DNA of 64,000 bases, taken from the NCBI RefSeq assembly GCF_014650675.1, contig NZ_BMVK01000011.1, positions 186,001 through 250,000 on the forward strand. Reading direction: 5' to 3'. The DNA is from Streptomyces anulatus. Its GTDB lineage: Bacteria; Actinomycetota; Actinomycetes; Streptomycetales; Streptomycetaceae. Positions 31,935 through 39,439 of this stretch are shown here, piece after piece (within the stretch, counting starts at the first letter, position 1; each line of letters begins with the position of its first letter). Both the position numbers and the translations under genes were made by a program. Under the pieces are notes generated by a model. The model ran no database searches and was not told the origin of the DNA. It worked only from the letters and a program-made list of their open reading frames with translations.

Positions 31935-32517
31935 AGAGACCGGCTTGGACGAGCGGCTGGCCGACCTCGCCGCCGACGGCCGACTGGGCGCCGTGCCGCT
32001 GGCCGCCGAGCAGATCCGGGCGCGCGGGGACCGGCGTCGGCGGCGCAAGCGGGCGGCTCGGGCCTCGGGCGGTGTGCTGCTGGCCGCTGCCGTGGTCGTG
32101 GGGGGTCTGTCGTTGGTCCGCCCCGGGCCGGAGCCGACCGCCGCCGATCCGAACCCCTCCACGAGCGCTCCCTTGTTCGTTCCCCCGACGCCCGCACCGG
32201 GGGAGGAGTACGCGGCCGAACTCGGCTACGTGTACGGCGCGGTGGCGCTCGACGGGGGCCGGGTCCGGGTCACCGTCCAGCAGCTTCGCGACGAGAGGGG
32301 GACGGCCGTGCCCACCGGAGTGGTGCACGAGCTGACCCTGCCTGCGGTGACCCCGGTCGAGGTGCGGGACCTGGCCGGGGGGAATCCGGGAGACATGCGG
32401 CTGGAAGAGGTCGTGGACCGGCTGCGGACCGGGCCGCGTTGGGCGTTCGCCCTCGACTACGACGGCGAGGGCCGGGTTCAGTCGCTGCGGGAAGCGCACT
32501 GGCTGACCGTGGAATGA
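31927..32517 (+). CDS. single-pass membrane protein, possible anti-sigma factor
   Basis: A 196-residue protein. The ~45-residue cytoplasmic part has LDERLADLAADGRLGAVPLA, a helical stretch, and an RRRRRKR cluster. A transmembrane helix at about 46-65 is followed by an exported domain with the motif LRTGPRWAFALDYDGEGRVQSL. The GTG start lies inside the sigma gene (8-nt overlap), so translation is coupled. Its C-terminal segment LDYDGEGRVQSLREAHW resembles the ends of the two downstream lipoproteins (FDGEGRVTKVQSLY and FDGTGRVTGLTSLY), so part of the exported domain may be homologous. Anti-sigma function is inferred from position; no zinc-binding ZAS motif is present. Confidence 0.8.
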   Translation: MVEETGLDERLADLAADGRLGAVPLAAEQIRARGDRRRRRKRAARASGGVLLAAAVVVGGLSLVRPGPEPTAADPNPSTSAPLFVPPTPAPGEEYAAELGYVYGAVALDGGRVRVTVQQLRDERGTAVPTGVVHELTLPAVTPVEVRDLAGGNPGDMRLEEVVDRLRTGPRWAFALDYDGEGRVQSLREAHWLTVE

Positions 32518-32536
32518 CCTCCGGGAAGTAGCTTCC

Positions 32537-32576
32537 GGGGCTGACCGGGGCTGGCCGGGGCTGACCGGGGCTGACC
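32537..32576. repeat. 10-bp tandem repeat, four units
   Basis: GGGGCTGACC repeated four times (32537-32576, one unit with a single change), 20 bp after the membrane-protein stop and 41 bp before the first ECF-like promoter. Function unknown. Confidence 0.75.
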
Positions 32577-32617
32577 GGGCGGTGTTCGGCTCCGGTTGAA
32601 GAATTGTTCCGGCCGGA

Positions 32618-32649
32618 TGCAACCGGGCGGGTGGTGCGGGGCGTAGAGA
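32618..32649 (+). promoter_or_regulatory. ECF-like promoter, copy 1
   Basis: TGCAACC (32618-32624), 17 nt, CGTAGAGA (32642-32649). The AAC in the -35 and CGT in the -10 are usual for ECF sigma factors. The whole element, including GGTGCGGGG in the spacer, recurs at 33251-33282 before the paralogous gene. Confidence 0.65.
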
Positions 32650-32691
32650 CCGTGTCACCCGACCGCACCGGATTCCAGGAGAACGCTGACC

Positions 32692-33219
32692 ATGCACGCC
32701 TCACGCCGCCGGGCCACGTTGCGCCTGCTCACCTTCGCCGCCCTCGGCGCCCTCGCCCTCACCGGCTGTGGCGGGACGACCGAGGGACCCTCGGCAACTT
32801 CCTCCCCCGTGCCTGCGACGGCCACCGCAACCGCGCCGGCCGCCGAGAAGCCCTTCGCCGGTACCAAGCGGTTCGTGACGACCGACAGGGCCTGGACCGA
32901 GGGCGGACTGACCAAGCTGTCCGTGCGGTCCGCCGAGAAGAAGGTGAACACGCGGTTCGACACCTGGGAGATCGTCCCCGGCACGGGGGAATTCGTCACG
33001 GTGACCCTGGCGAAGGACGCCCGGGTGCTGCTGACCGTGCCGATTCGCGGCGACGACACCCCGGGAACCAGCGGCGGCGAACCCCTACCGGCCTCGCAGG
33101 CCGAATTCGTCACCCTGCTCACGCAGTTGGATCCCCGGACCCGCGAAGGAGCCGGCTTCGATCTGAGCTTCGACGGAGAGGGCCGGGTCACCAAGGTGCA
33201 GTCGCTGTACAAGCCGTGA
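32692..33219 (+). CDS. lipoprotein, paralogue 1 of the ECF cluster
   Basis: A 175-residue lipoprotein. The signal sequence ends in the lipobox LTGC (cysteine near residue 26). A Thr/Ala/Pro linker follows, then a ~110-residue domain: PFAGTKRFVTTDRAW, NTRFDTWEIVPGTGEFVTVT, and the C-terminal LSFDGEGRVTKVQSLYKP. This domain is shared with the next gene and in part with the membrane protein encoded before it. AGGAG lies 9 nt before the ATG. It is preceded by ECF-like promoter copy 1, so it is probably switched on by the adjacent sigma factor. Function unknown. Confidence 0.85.
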   Translation: MHASRRRATLRLLTFAALGALALTGCGGTTEGPSATSSPVPATATATAPAAEKPFAGTKRFVTTDRAWTEGGLTKLSVRSAEKKVNTRFDTWEIVPGTGEFVTVTLAKDARVLLTVPIRGDDTPGTSGGEPLPASQAEFVTLLTQLDPRTREGAGFDLSFDGEGRVTKVQSLYKP

Positions 33220-33250
33220 AGGGCGCGATGCGAAAAAAGCCTGACTCGGG

Positions 33251-33282
33251 TGCAACCCGGTGGGCGGTGCGGGGCGTAGAGA
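33251..33282 (+). promoter_or_regulatory. ECF-like promoter, copy 2
   Basis: TGCAACC (33251-33257), 17 nt, CGTAGAGA (33275-33282). Spacer length is identical to copy 1 and GGTGCGGGG is shared, so the two lipoprotein genes were duplicated with their promoter. Confidence 0.65.
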
Positions 33283-33335
33283 GTGTGCGCCCCAACAACA
33301 CCGCTCAACACACGTACGTACAGGAGCAGTTGACG

Positions 33336-34097
33336 ATGAACGTTTCCCGCCGCCACTCCGCCGGAGGCTGGCTCACCGCCGTCGCCCTCGGCGCACTCGT
33401 CCTGACCGGCTGCGGCCAGGAGCCCTCGGACCGCCTGGAGCCCGCCGCGGCCGCCGGGCCGGCCCCGTCCTCCACGGCCGACGACGCGACGGACCGGACG
33501 GACGGGACGGACGACGACCGGACCCATGGCAGCGGGAAGTCCGCCGATCCCGCCGCGAGCGGCGAGAAGGCCTCTCCTTCCGCACGGGCCGACGACCGGA
33601 CGGGCGACCGGACCAGCGACCGGGCGGACACCGTACGGAAGTCCGCCGCCCCTGCCCCTTCCCCCGCGCCGGACCGCAGGACGGCCGCCCCCACAGCCCC
33701 GAGGGACACCTCGGCGACGACCGGCAACGCTCCCTTCGCCGGCACCGCGCAGTTCGTGACCATCAGCAGGGCCTGGACCGGCAACGGGCGCACCTACCTG
33801 GACGTTCGGCCCGCCCGGAAGGAGATCAACCCTCGGTTCGACACCTGGGAGATCACCCCGGGCACAGGGCCCTTCACCACCGTGCCCATGGCCGACGACA
33901 GCCGGGTGCTGCTGGCGGTCCCGGTCCGCGACGAGGTGGCCGGAACGAGCCGCGCCGAGTTGGTCGCCCACTCCCCGGCCCGGCTCGTCACGCTCATCGG
34001 CCGACTGGACCCCACGCTCTCCGGCGGCATCGGGTACGACCTGGTCTTCGACGGCACGGGCCGGGTGACCGGCCTGACGTCGCTGTACCGGCCCTGA
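33336..34097 (+). CDS. lipoprotein, paralogue 2 of the ECF cluster
   Basis: A 253-residue lipoprotein with lipobox LTGC (about residue 26). A ~100-residue Asp/Arg/Thr/Ala-rich disordered linker absent from paralogue 1 follows. The C-terminal domain has the same landmarks: PFAGTAQFVTISRAWTGNGR, NPRFDTWEITPGTGPFTTV, and LVFDGTGRVTGLTSLYRP. The long linker would let the domain reach through the cell wall. CAGGAGCAG precedes the ATG. Its promoter is copy 2 of the ECF-like element, and the gene ends in a 28-bp hairpin. Function unknown. Confidence 0.85.
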   Translation: MNVSRRHSAGGWLTAVALGALVLTGCGQEPSDRLEPAAAAGPAPSSTADDATDRTDGTDDDRTHGSGKSADPAASGEKASPSARADDRTGDRTSDRADTVRKSAAPAPSPAPDRRTAAPTAPRDTSATTGNAPFAGTAQFVTISRAWTGNGRTYLDVRPARKEINPRFDTWEITPGTGPFTTVPMADDSRVLLAVPVRDEVAGTSRAELVAHSPARLVTLIGRLDPTLSGGIGYDLVFDGTGRVTGLTSLYRP

Positions 34098-34103
34098 CGT
34101 GCC

Positions 34104-34160
34104 CCGGATCGTGTCAGCCAGGGGGGCGGCGTCGCCGCCCCCCTGGCTGACACGATCCGG
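34104..34160. terminator. 28-bp perfect hairpin abutting the next start codon
   Basis: Arms 34104-34131 and 34133-34160 are perfect complements around a single base. The right arm ends 2 nt before the ATG of the following gene (34163), leaving no room for a ribosome site. It terminates the lipoprotein transcript. Confidence 0.75.
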
Positions 34161-34162
34161 CC

Positions 34163-34597
34163 ATGGGAAACATCTACGACTACTACGCAGCCACCGACGA
34201 CAGGCACGCCCTCACGCTGTTCGAGGACGACCGCATGGACGACCCCTTCGGCACGCTCGGCCTCAAAGGGGCGGACCCCTACCTGCTTCTCGGGACCGTC
34301 GAAGCTCACCTGACAGGAGTGTCCGAGGAGCAGGTGGAAGCCGACCCCCGCTTCTGCGAACCGCTCAACGACGCCGGGAACGAAGGCCCCTGGCTCGTCT
34401 CGCTCACGGACGGCCTCCGTGACGCCCTCGCGGCGGCAACCCCGGAGCGCCTCCTGGAGGCCGCCACCGCGTGGACCCGCACGGAGGACGGTGACGGGCA
34501 GGACCCGGCGCTCCTGGCCGACTTCCTGGAGCGCCTCGGCGAACTCGCCCGCGACGCCCGGCCGCGACGACGCCTGTACTGCGGCATGTCCCTTTAG
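34163..34597 (+). CDS. conserved-looking hypothetical protein
   Basis: A 144-residue acidic cytosolic protein, MGNIYDYYAATDDRHALTLF at the start, mostly helical by composition, with LAAATPERLLEAATAWTRTE in the middle and RLYCGMSL at the end. I do not recognise the family with confidence. Its start codon follows directly on a 28-bp hairpin, so translation must be leaderless, reinitiate after read-through, or begin downstream (MDDPFGTLGL is the next Met). It lies immediately before repeat copy B. Proteins of this size and acidity are sometimes immunity proteins, but there is no toxin beside it. Confidence 0.65.
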   Translation: MGNIYDYYAATDDRHALTLFEDDRMDDPFGTLGLKGADPYLLLGTVEAHLTGVSEEQVEADPRFCEPLNDAGNEGPWLVSLTDGLRDALAAATPERLLEAATAWTRTEDGDGQDPALLADFLERLGELARDARPRRRLYCGMSL

Positions 34598-34953
34598 GGA
34601 ACCGCGTATCGGGAAGAGGACCCGTCCGTTCGACCGGGTCGCGCGCCGGTGCGACCCGGTGAACGCCCACGTACCCCGACCGGATCGTCCGCCACCGCGA
34701 CCTGGTGAAGCGCGACATCAACTACTAAAGAAACAAGAGAAATAACCCCACCCGACCGACCCCCGGCGACCACCTGACGCACCCCAGGGGCCACGTCACC
34801 CACACGGGTGAGGTTTTCCAACTCAGCTCGCTTTGGGGTCGGTTGTCCGGCATATGCTCACGCCAGCACCCCACCAGACATAGGTCGGCCCCCGACCGGG
34901 ACCTGCAATCCCAACCGAGGGCCTGACCACCAAGGAAGTCAGGACCTTCCCCG
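34598..34953. other. 356-bp intergenic region with repeat copy B
   Basis: After the dispersed repeat (34631-34732) comes a short A-rich stretch (34725-34748), unusual for this genome, then C-rich sequence with no ORF carrying a ribosome site. The promoter of the HTH/zinc-ribbon gene should lie at 34800-34930; no clear -35/-10 pair was found. Confidence 0.5.
34631..34732. repeat. dispersed ~100-bp repeat, copy B
   Basis: It shares, in the same order and spacing, ACCGGGTCG, CGACCCGGT (9-bp hairpin 34633-34641 with 34652-34660), CCGACCGGATCGT and CCTGGTGAAGCGCGAC with copy A. It starts 33 bp after the preceding gene stop. Confidence 0.7.
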
Positions 34954-36057
34954 ATGGATACCCAGCAGAATACTGCCCTCACGCGCGCGCTGGCGGAGGT
35001 TCCCGGACCTCTGCCCACTTCCGGCGTGATCCACATCGCCATCCCCCACACCGACCGCTTCACGATCGTCGGCAACCACCTCGCCCAGCACCCCGAACTC
35101 AGCTGCACCGCAGTCGGCATCGCCGTCCGCATCCAGTCCCTGCCCCAAGGCATCGAAATCGGCATCAAAGCGCTCGCCGCCCGCTGCCGGGAGGGCGAGA
35201 AACGCATCGCCGCCGCCCTGCGCGAACTGGAAGCCTTCGGCTACCTCCAACGCGTCCGAGACCGACTGCCCAGCGGCCGGTTCATCACCCGCACCGTCTT
35301 CTGCAACCAGCCCACCGCGCTGCTACGCCCCCGCCGCCCGGCAGCCCCGCAACACCCCGCCACACCGGCCCCACACCCGGCCCAGGCACCGGCCGAGGTG
35401 CCTACGCCCGCTCCGGCACCGGCCCAGGTGCCCACGTCCGCACCAACACCGACCGAGGTACCCACGCCCGCTCCGGCACCGGCACCCACCCCGCCGCCCG
35501 GGCCGGACATGTCCGCGCCCCCGCCCGTACCGCCGCCGCCCCTCTTCGCAGCGCACCCGGCCCCCCTCTTCGTACCGCTGGTACCGCCCCCGACCGCACC
35601 CAAGCCACCACCCGCACCCCTCCCCCGGCCGGACGAACCCACCCCGGAACTGAACCGCGCCGCCACCGCACTCCTCAGCGACCTACGCCGTCACGCACCC
35701 CAGCTCACACTCTCCGAAACCGACATCCGCCACCTCGTACCCGGCGTCGCCGCCTGGCTCGAACGGGCCACCCACCCCGACGCCATCCGCCGCACCCTCA
35801 CCACCGACCTGCCCCACCCGCTCAGGCTCCCCGCCAAACTCCTCAAACACCGGCTGACCGCCCTGCTGCCCCCACCACTGCCCGGCGCCCACGACCTGAC
35901 CGCCCCGGCACGCCCCCGCATCACCGTCACGCCCTTCCAGACCTGCGACGACTGCGACCGCGCCTTCCGCTCCCCCACCCCCGGCCACTGCCGCGACTGC
36001 CGCGAACACCGGGAACACCGGGAACACCGAAGCGAAGCCACACGGACCGCCGCCTGA
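34954..36057 (+). CDS. winged-helix/HTH protein with Pro-rich linker and zinc ribbon
   Basis: A 367-residue protein. Residues ~45-120 form a helix-turn-helix domain (LSCTAVGIAVRIQSLPQGI then ALRELEAFGYLQRVRDRLPS). Residues ~130-220 are an extreme Pro/Ala/Thr linker with PTPAPAPA repeats. A helical segment (220-310) is followed by a C-terminal zinc ribbon CDDCDRAFRSPTPGHCRDC and an EHREHREHR tail. Similar architectures are common in Streptomyces and often sit in accessory regions (recalled, not searched). It is probably a DNA-binding regulator. The ATG at 34954 follows AAGTCAGGACC. C-rich codon choice distinguishes it from its neighbours. Confidence 0.75.
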   Translation: MDTQQNTALTRALAEVPGPLPTSGVIHIAIPHTDRFTIVGNHLAQHPELSCTAVGIAVRIQSLPQGIEIGIKALAARCREGEKRIAAALRELEAFGYLQRVRDRLPSGRFITRTVFCNQPTALLRPRRPAAPQHPATPAPHPAQAPAEVPTPAPAPAQVPTSAPTPTEVPTPAPAPAPTPPPGPDMSAPPPVPPPPLFAAHPAPLFVPLVPPPTAPKPPPAPLPRPDEPTPELNRAATALLSDLRRHAPQLTLSETDIRHLVPGVAAWLERATHPDAIRRTLTTDLPHPLRLPAKLLKHRLTALLPPPLPGAHDLTAPARPRITVTPFQTCDDCDRAFRSPTPGHCRDCREHREHREHRSEATRTAA

Positions 36058-36077
36058 CCGGGAGCACCGGCGACGTC

Positions 36078-36443
36078 CTACGAAGGCGCGTTCCCCGCCC
36101 GGCTCCACTCCCGCACCCGACGCCTCATGTTCCGGACGGAGATCGCGACCGCGATCAGGACCGGGGTTCCCGCGGCGATCCCGATCCAGAGCACGAGCGC
36201 GAGGTAGCCGTAGGCTGCGTCGCGCGTGTCCTGGTCCGCCCATACGAGGAAGACGATGCTCATCACGAGCGCGAACGCCATGAGGACGGCGGCGACGACG
36301 ACGGCCCAGGTGAGGACGACCGCCCAGCGCCGGTAGGAAGCGGTCACCTCACGGGCCCGCGGTTGCGCGTACACCCTGGGGGGCGCACCGTGCGGCGCGA
36401 CGGGCGGCGGGCCCCAGCGCGGGGGAGGCTGTTGGTCGGACAT
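36078..36443 (-). CDS. small two-helix membrane protein
   Basis: A 121-residue protein. The Pro-rich cytoplasmic start (MSDQQPPPRWGPPPVAPHG) is followed by transmembrane helices at about 40-65 and 78-102, then a basic tail (RNMRRRVREWSRAG). No functional motif is seen. The ATG at 36443 has a weak ribosome site. It lies 20 bp from the convergent HTH gene and downstream of another membrane gene on the same strand. Confidence 0.7.
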   Translation of the reverse strand: MSDQQPPPRWGPPPVAPHGAPPRVYAQPRAREVTASYRRWAVVLTWAVVVAAVLMAFALVMSIVFLVWADQDTRDAAYGYLALVLWIGIAAGTPVLIAVAISVRNMRRRVREWSRAGNAPS

Positions 36444-36483
36444 GGGGCCCAGTTCTACTGTGCCCCGACCCGGAACACCACCC

Positions 36484-37164
36484 TCACGTCTTCAGGCCGT
36501 CCCACATGTCGGCGCTGAAACTGCCCACCAGGGCGACCAGCGCCGCCCCGAGCCGCCAGTCCGTCTCCGGCGCGTGGAGATGCAGCTTGCTTCCCCGGGA
36601 CCTGAACTCCAGGGGCATCCTGCCGCCCGCACGCCATCGGATGCGCCGGGGGGCGCGTGCGGCGCCGCCCTCGTTGCCGGGGACGCCGTCGAGGACGGAG
36701 AAGATGACGATGACCACCATCAGGGGCAGACACAGCCACCACACGAACCACCACACGATCCGGCCCTTGTAGCCCACCGCCTCGGGGCCGCCGGCCGGGG
36801 TCACGGTCCAGCGCGCGCGGAGGCCCCTGCCCCGGAACGCCTTCTCGCGCACGATCGTGCCGAGGTGCTCGCCGTGCGCGCCGAGGACGTGGAAGGTGGC
36901 GACGCCACCGGCGGCGGACTCGGTCACCACCGTGGCCACCCGCTCCCGGCGGTCCTCGTCGGCCCAGAGCACGAAGGAACGGACGCCGCTCTTGCGGGCC
37001 GCGAGATAGGCGGGTATGCCACCCGGCGGCAGCTCGCGCTCCGGGTACGCGACCATGCGGGGCGGTCCCGAACCGTCGGAGAAGTCGATCGCGTTCGCGA
37101 CCGTGGTGGACACGAGTTTCCGGTTCCTCCGCCGGGCGCCGTTCATCCGCAGTACGTTGCTCAC
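36484..37164 (-). CDS. hypothetical membrane protein
   Basis: A 226-residue protein with one strongly hydrophobic segment (IVWWFVWWLCLPLMVVIVIF, about residues 134-155). A ~130-residue N-terminal cytoplasmic domain has VLRMNGARRRNRKLVSTTVANA at the start and HVLGAHGEHLGTIVREKAF, a pattern resembling LURP-one-like beta barrels, though I cannot confirm it. I place the start at GTG 37164 because GAGGAG lies 9 nt upstream; the longer frame to 37320 is low-complexity. It runs towards the two-helix gene with a 40-bp gap. Confidence 0.65.
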   Translation of the reverse strand: MSNVLRMNGARRRNRKLVSTTVANAIDFSDGSGPPRMVAYPERELPPGGIPAYLAARKSGVRSFVLWADEDRRERVATVVTESAAGGVATFHVLGAHGEHLGTIVREKAFRGRGLRARWTVTPAGGPEAVGYKGRIVWWFVWWLCLPLMVVIVIFSVLDGVPGNEGGAARAPRRIRWRAGGRMPLEFRSRGSKLHLHAPETDWRLGAALVALVGSFSADMWDGLKT

Positions 37165-37294
37165 CCGGTGGCTCCTCAAGGGCTGCTGAAGGGGTACGTC
37201 CGGCCGTCGACTGCCCACTCTATGGGCTGGATCCGGTCGGTCGGCCGGATCGGGTCGGCCCGATCGGCCACCGGCCCGGACGGAGCAGACGAGA

Positions 37295-37328
37295 AAGGGG
37301 CGGCAGGCCCGAAGGCCCACCGCCCCTT
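37295..37328. terminator. terminator of the 5'-nucleotidase gene
   Basis: AAGGGGCGG (37295-37303) pairs with CCGCCCCTT (37320-37328), with further GGCC pairing inside, starting 14 bp past the nucleotidase stop. Confidence 0.7.
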
Positions 37329-37341
37329 CACCCGGAGGGAG

Positions 37342-39159
37342 TTACTGGATGACCGTGATCCGGTCCGTCGCCGGCGGGGCCAGCGGGGCGGCGGCCGTGG
37401 AGTGGGCCGCCAGGTAGGCGTTGAACAGGTCCAGGTCGGAGGCGCCGACCAGCTTGTTCGTTCCCTCGCCGAGGGCCGCGAAGCCGTCGCCGCCGCCCGC
37501 GAGGAACTCGTTCATCGCGACGCGGTAGGTGCGCGCCGGGTCGATCGCCTCGCCGTTGAGCTTGATGGTGTCGGCGACCACGCGGTCCGCGCCGCTCTTC
37601 GTCAGGTCGAGGGTGTAGGTGAGCCCCTTGGAGACCTGCAGAATCTTCGGGCTGGCCTGGTTGGAGCCGCTGACCTGCTGCTGGAGCGCGGTGACCAGCT
37701 GGGCGCCGGTCAGGTCGACGACGTTCATCATGTTGGTGAACGGCTGCACGGTGAACGCCTCGCCGTAGGTGACGACTCCGTCGCCCTCACTGCCGGACGC
37801 CTTGTGCACCAGGTCCGCGCGGATGCCGCCCGGGTTCATGAACGCGACTTCCGCGCCGCCCTTGTCGGCCGGGGCGAGGCCTTCGAGCTGGGCGTCGGCG
37901 ATGACGTTGCCGAGCGGCTTCTCGGGGGCCGTGGAGCCGCGGCCGTTGATGTCGGCGCTGATCCAGCCCTGCGGCTTGCTCGCGATCGGGGCGGCGAGCT
38001 TGTTCCAGCGGTCGATCAGGCGCGTCATGTCGGTGGCCTTGGCCTGGTCCCGGGTCACGACGTGGTTCGCGGACTTCACCGACGTACGGACGATGTCCTT
38101 GGTGCGGCGGTCGTAGGTGAGCGTGGTGTCCGTGTACAGCTTGCCGAACGAGGAGGCCGAGGTGACCATGCGCGGCTTGCCCGACGGGTCCGGGACGGTG
38201 CAGACGTACGCCTGGTGGGTGTGGCCCGTGACCAGGGCGTCCACCTTCGGCGTGATGCCCTTCGCGATGTCGACGATCGGGCCGGAGATGCCGTCGCCCG
38301 CGCCGGGGCTGTCGCAGTCGTAGTTGTACGAGGTGGAGGCCGGGGCCCCGCCCTCGTGGATCAGCGCGACGATGGACTTGACGCCCTTGCGGTCCAGCTC
38401 GCGGGCGTACTTGTTGATCGTCTCGACCTCGTCGTGGAACTTGAGGCCCTTGACGCCGTTCGCGGTGACGATGTCCGGAGTGCCCTCCAGCGTCACGCCG
38501 ATGAAGCCGATCTTGACACCGTTCTTCTTCCAGACGGTGTACGGCTTCAGGAGCGGCCTGCCGGTCTTCTCCTTGGTCACGTTGGCCGCGAGGTAGGGGA
38601 AGTCCGCTCCCTTGAACTTCTTGCCCTTCTCGTAGCAGCCCTCGACCGGGTGGCAGCCGCCGTTCTGGAGGCGGGCCAGCTCGGCCGCGCCCTCGTCGAA
38701 CTCGTGGTTGCCGACCGCCGTGACGTCCAGGTCGAGGCCGTTCAGCGCCTCGATCGTCGGCTCGTCGTGGAAGAGACCCGACAGCAGCGGGCTCGCGCCG
38801 ACCATGTCGCCGCCGGCCGCCGTGACGGAGTACGGGTTGCCCTTGCGCGCGGTGCGCAGCGAGGTCGCCAGGTACTCGACGCCACCGGCCGGGATCGCCT
38901 TCACCGTGCCGTCGGGCTGCGTCTCGGAGACGTTGCCCGCCGAACCGGCCGGCGGCTCCAGGTTGCCGTGCAGGTCGTTGAACGACAGCAACTGCACGTC
39001 GACGGTACGGGGCTTGTGCCCGTGGCCGTGGCCGTGCCCGTGGCCCCGGTCCTGGGCGCCGGCCGGCATCGCGGCGACGAGCGCGCCCACGGTGGCCAGA
39101 CCGGCCGCGGCGGCGAGCACCCGCCGTGTCGCACGGTTCTTCTGCGGAGTCGCTGACAT
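37342..39159 (-). CDS. secreted bifunctional UDP-sugar hydrolase/5'-nucleotidase (UshA-like)
   Basis: A 605-residue exported phosphatase. The signal peptide is in residues 1-35 (ending MPAGAQ) and is followed by a HGHGHGHGH stretch that may bind metal. The metallophosphoesterase domain has LLSFNDLHGNL, AVGNHEFDEG and VTGHTHQAYVC. The C-terminal 5_nucleotid_C domain contains AFMNPGGIRADL and the substrate loop VAMNEFLAGGGDGF. It releases phosphate and nucleosides from extracellular nucleotides for uptake. A degenerate PHO-type repeat lies upstream, fitting phosphate control with the pst and ppk genes nearby. It is divergent from mshD. Confidence 0.93.
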   Translation of the reverse strand: MSATPQKNRATRRVLAAAAGLATVGALVAAMPAGAQDRGHGHGHGHGHKPRTVDVQLLSFNDLHGNLEPPAGSAGNVSETQPDGTVKAIPAGGVEYLATSLRTARKGNPYSVTAAGGDMVGASPLLSGLFHDEPTIEALNGLDLDVTAVGNHEFDEGAAELARLQNGGCHPVEGCYEKGKKFKGADFPYLAANVTKEKTGRPLLKPYTVWKKNGVKIGFIGVTLEGTPDIVTANGVKGLKFHDEVETINKYARELDRKGVKSIVALIHEGGAPASTSYNYDCDSPGAGDGISGPIVDIAKGITPKVDALVTGHTHQAYVCTVPDPSGKPRMVTSASSFGKLYTDTTLTYDRRTKDIVRTSVKSANHVVTRDQAKATDMTRLIDRWNKLAAPIASKPQGWISADINGRGSTAPEKPLGNVIADAQLEGLAPADKGGAEVAFMNPGGIRADLVHKASGSEGDGVVTYGEAFTVQPFTNMMNVVDLTGAQLVTALQQQVSGSNQASPKILQVSKGLTYTLDLTKSGADRVVADTIKLNGEAIDPARTYRVAMNEFLAGGGDGFAALGEGTNKLVGASDLDLFNAYLAAHSTAAAPLAPPATDRITVIQ

Positions 39160-39262
39160 CGGTCCCCTTGTGTGTCAGTGCTGTCGGTGGTGGCAGTCGT
39201 GTCGCTGGTGTCACGTCTGGGATCCTGCGTGCCGCAGCCTAGAGTCAACGCGCGTAGCGCAA

Positions 39263-39290
39263 CAGGTGTTCGGGGTTACGGACTGGTTGC
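39263..39290 (-). promoter_or_regulatory. degenerate PHO-box candidate upstream of the 5'-nucleotidase gene
   Basis: On the minus strand GCAACC (39290), GTAACC (39279) and CACCTG (39268) recur at exact 11-nt intervals. Streptomyces PhoP binds 11-nt direct repeats of GTTCACC-like sequence, so spacing fits but the units are weak. The site lies 104-131 bp upstream of the start codon. Confidence 0.35.
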
Positions 39291-39439
39291 CATCCGGCCA
39301 AATGGCCCGTCAGGAAACCTCCCGATCCACCCATAACACCCGCATAGCACCCACATCGCGCCACCATCGCCCCCACATGCCCGTCCGACAGGTCGCCGAC
39401 GCCGCCACCCGGCGCACCGCTCGCCGTACGCTCGGAGGC

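Noticed and set aside
34104..34160. Inverted terminal repeat of a mobile element
   Set aside because: The two arms form a single hairpin at a gene end; there is no transposase and no target duplication nearby.
34598..34953. A tRNA or structured RNA gene in the gap before the HTH gene
   Set aside because: No cloverleaf, no GTTCRA-type T-arm motif and no 3' CCA context could be found.
36442..39156. A 904-codon open frame on the plus strand opposite the 5'-nucleotidase and neighbouring genes
   Set aside because: It is the antisense shadow of high-GC coding sequence: no ribosome site, composition dominated by Arg/Gly/Val/Ala/Asp, and it spans several real genes with clear domains on the other strand.
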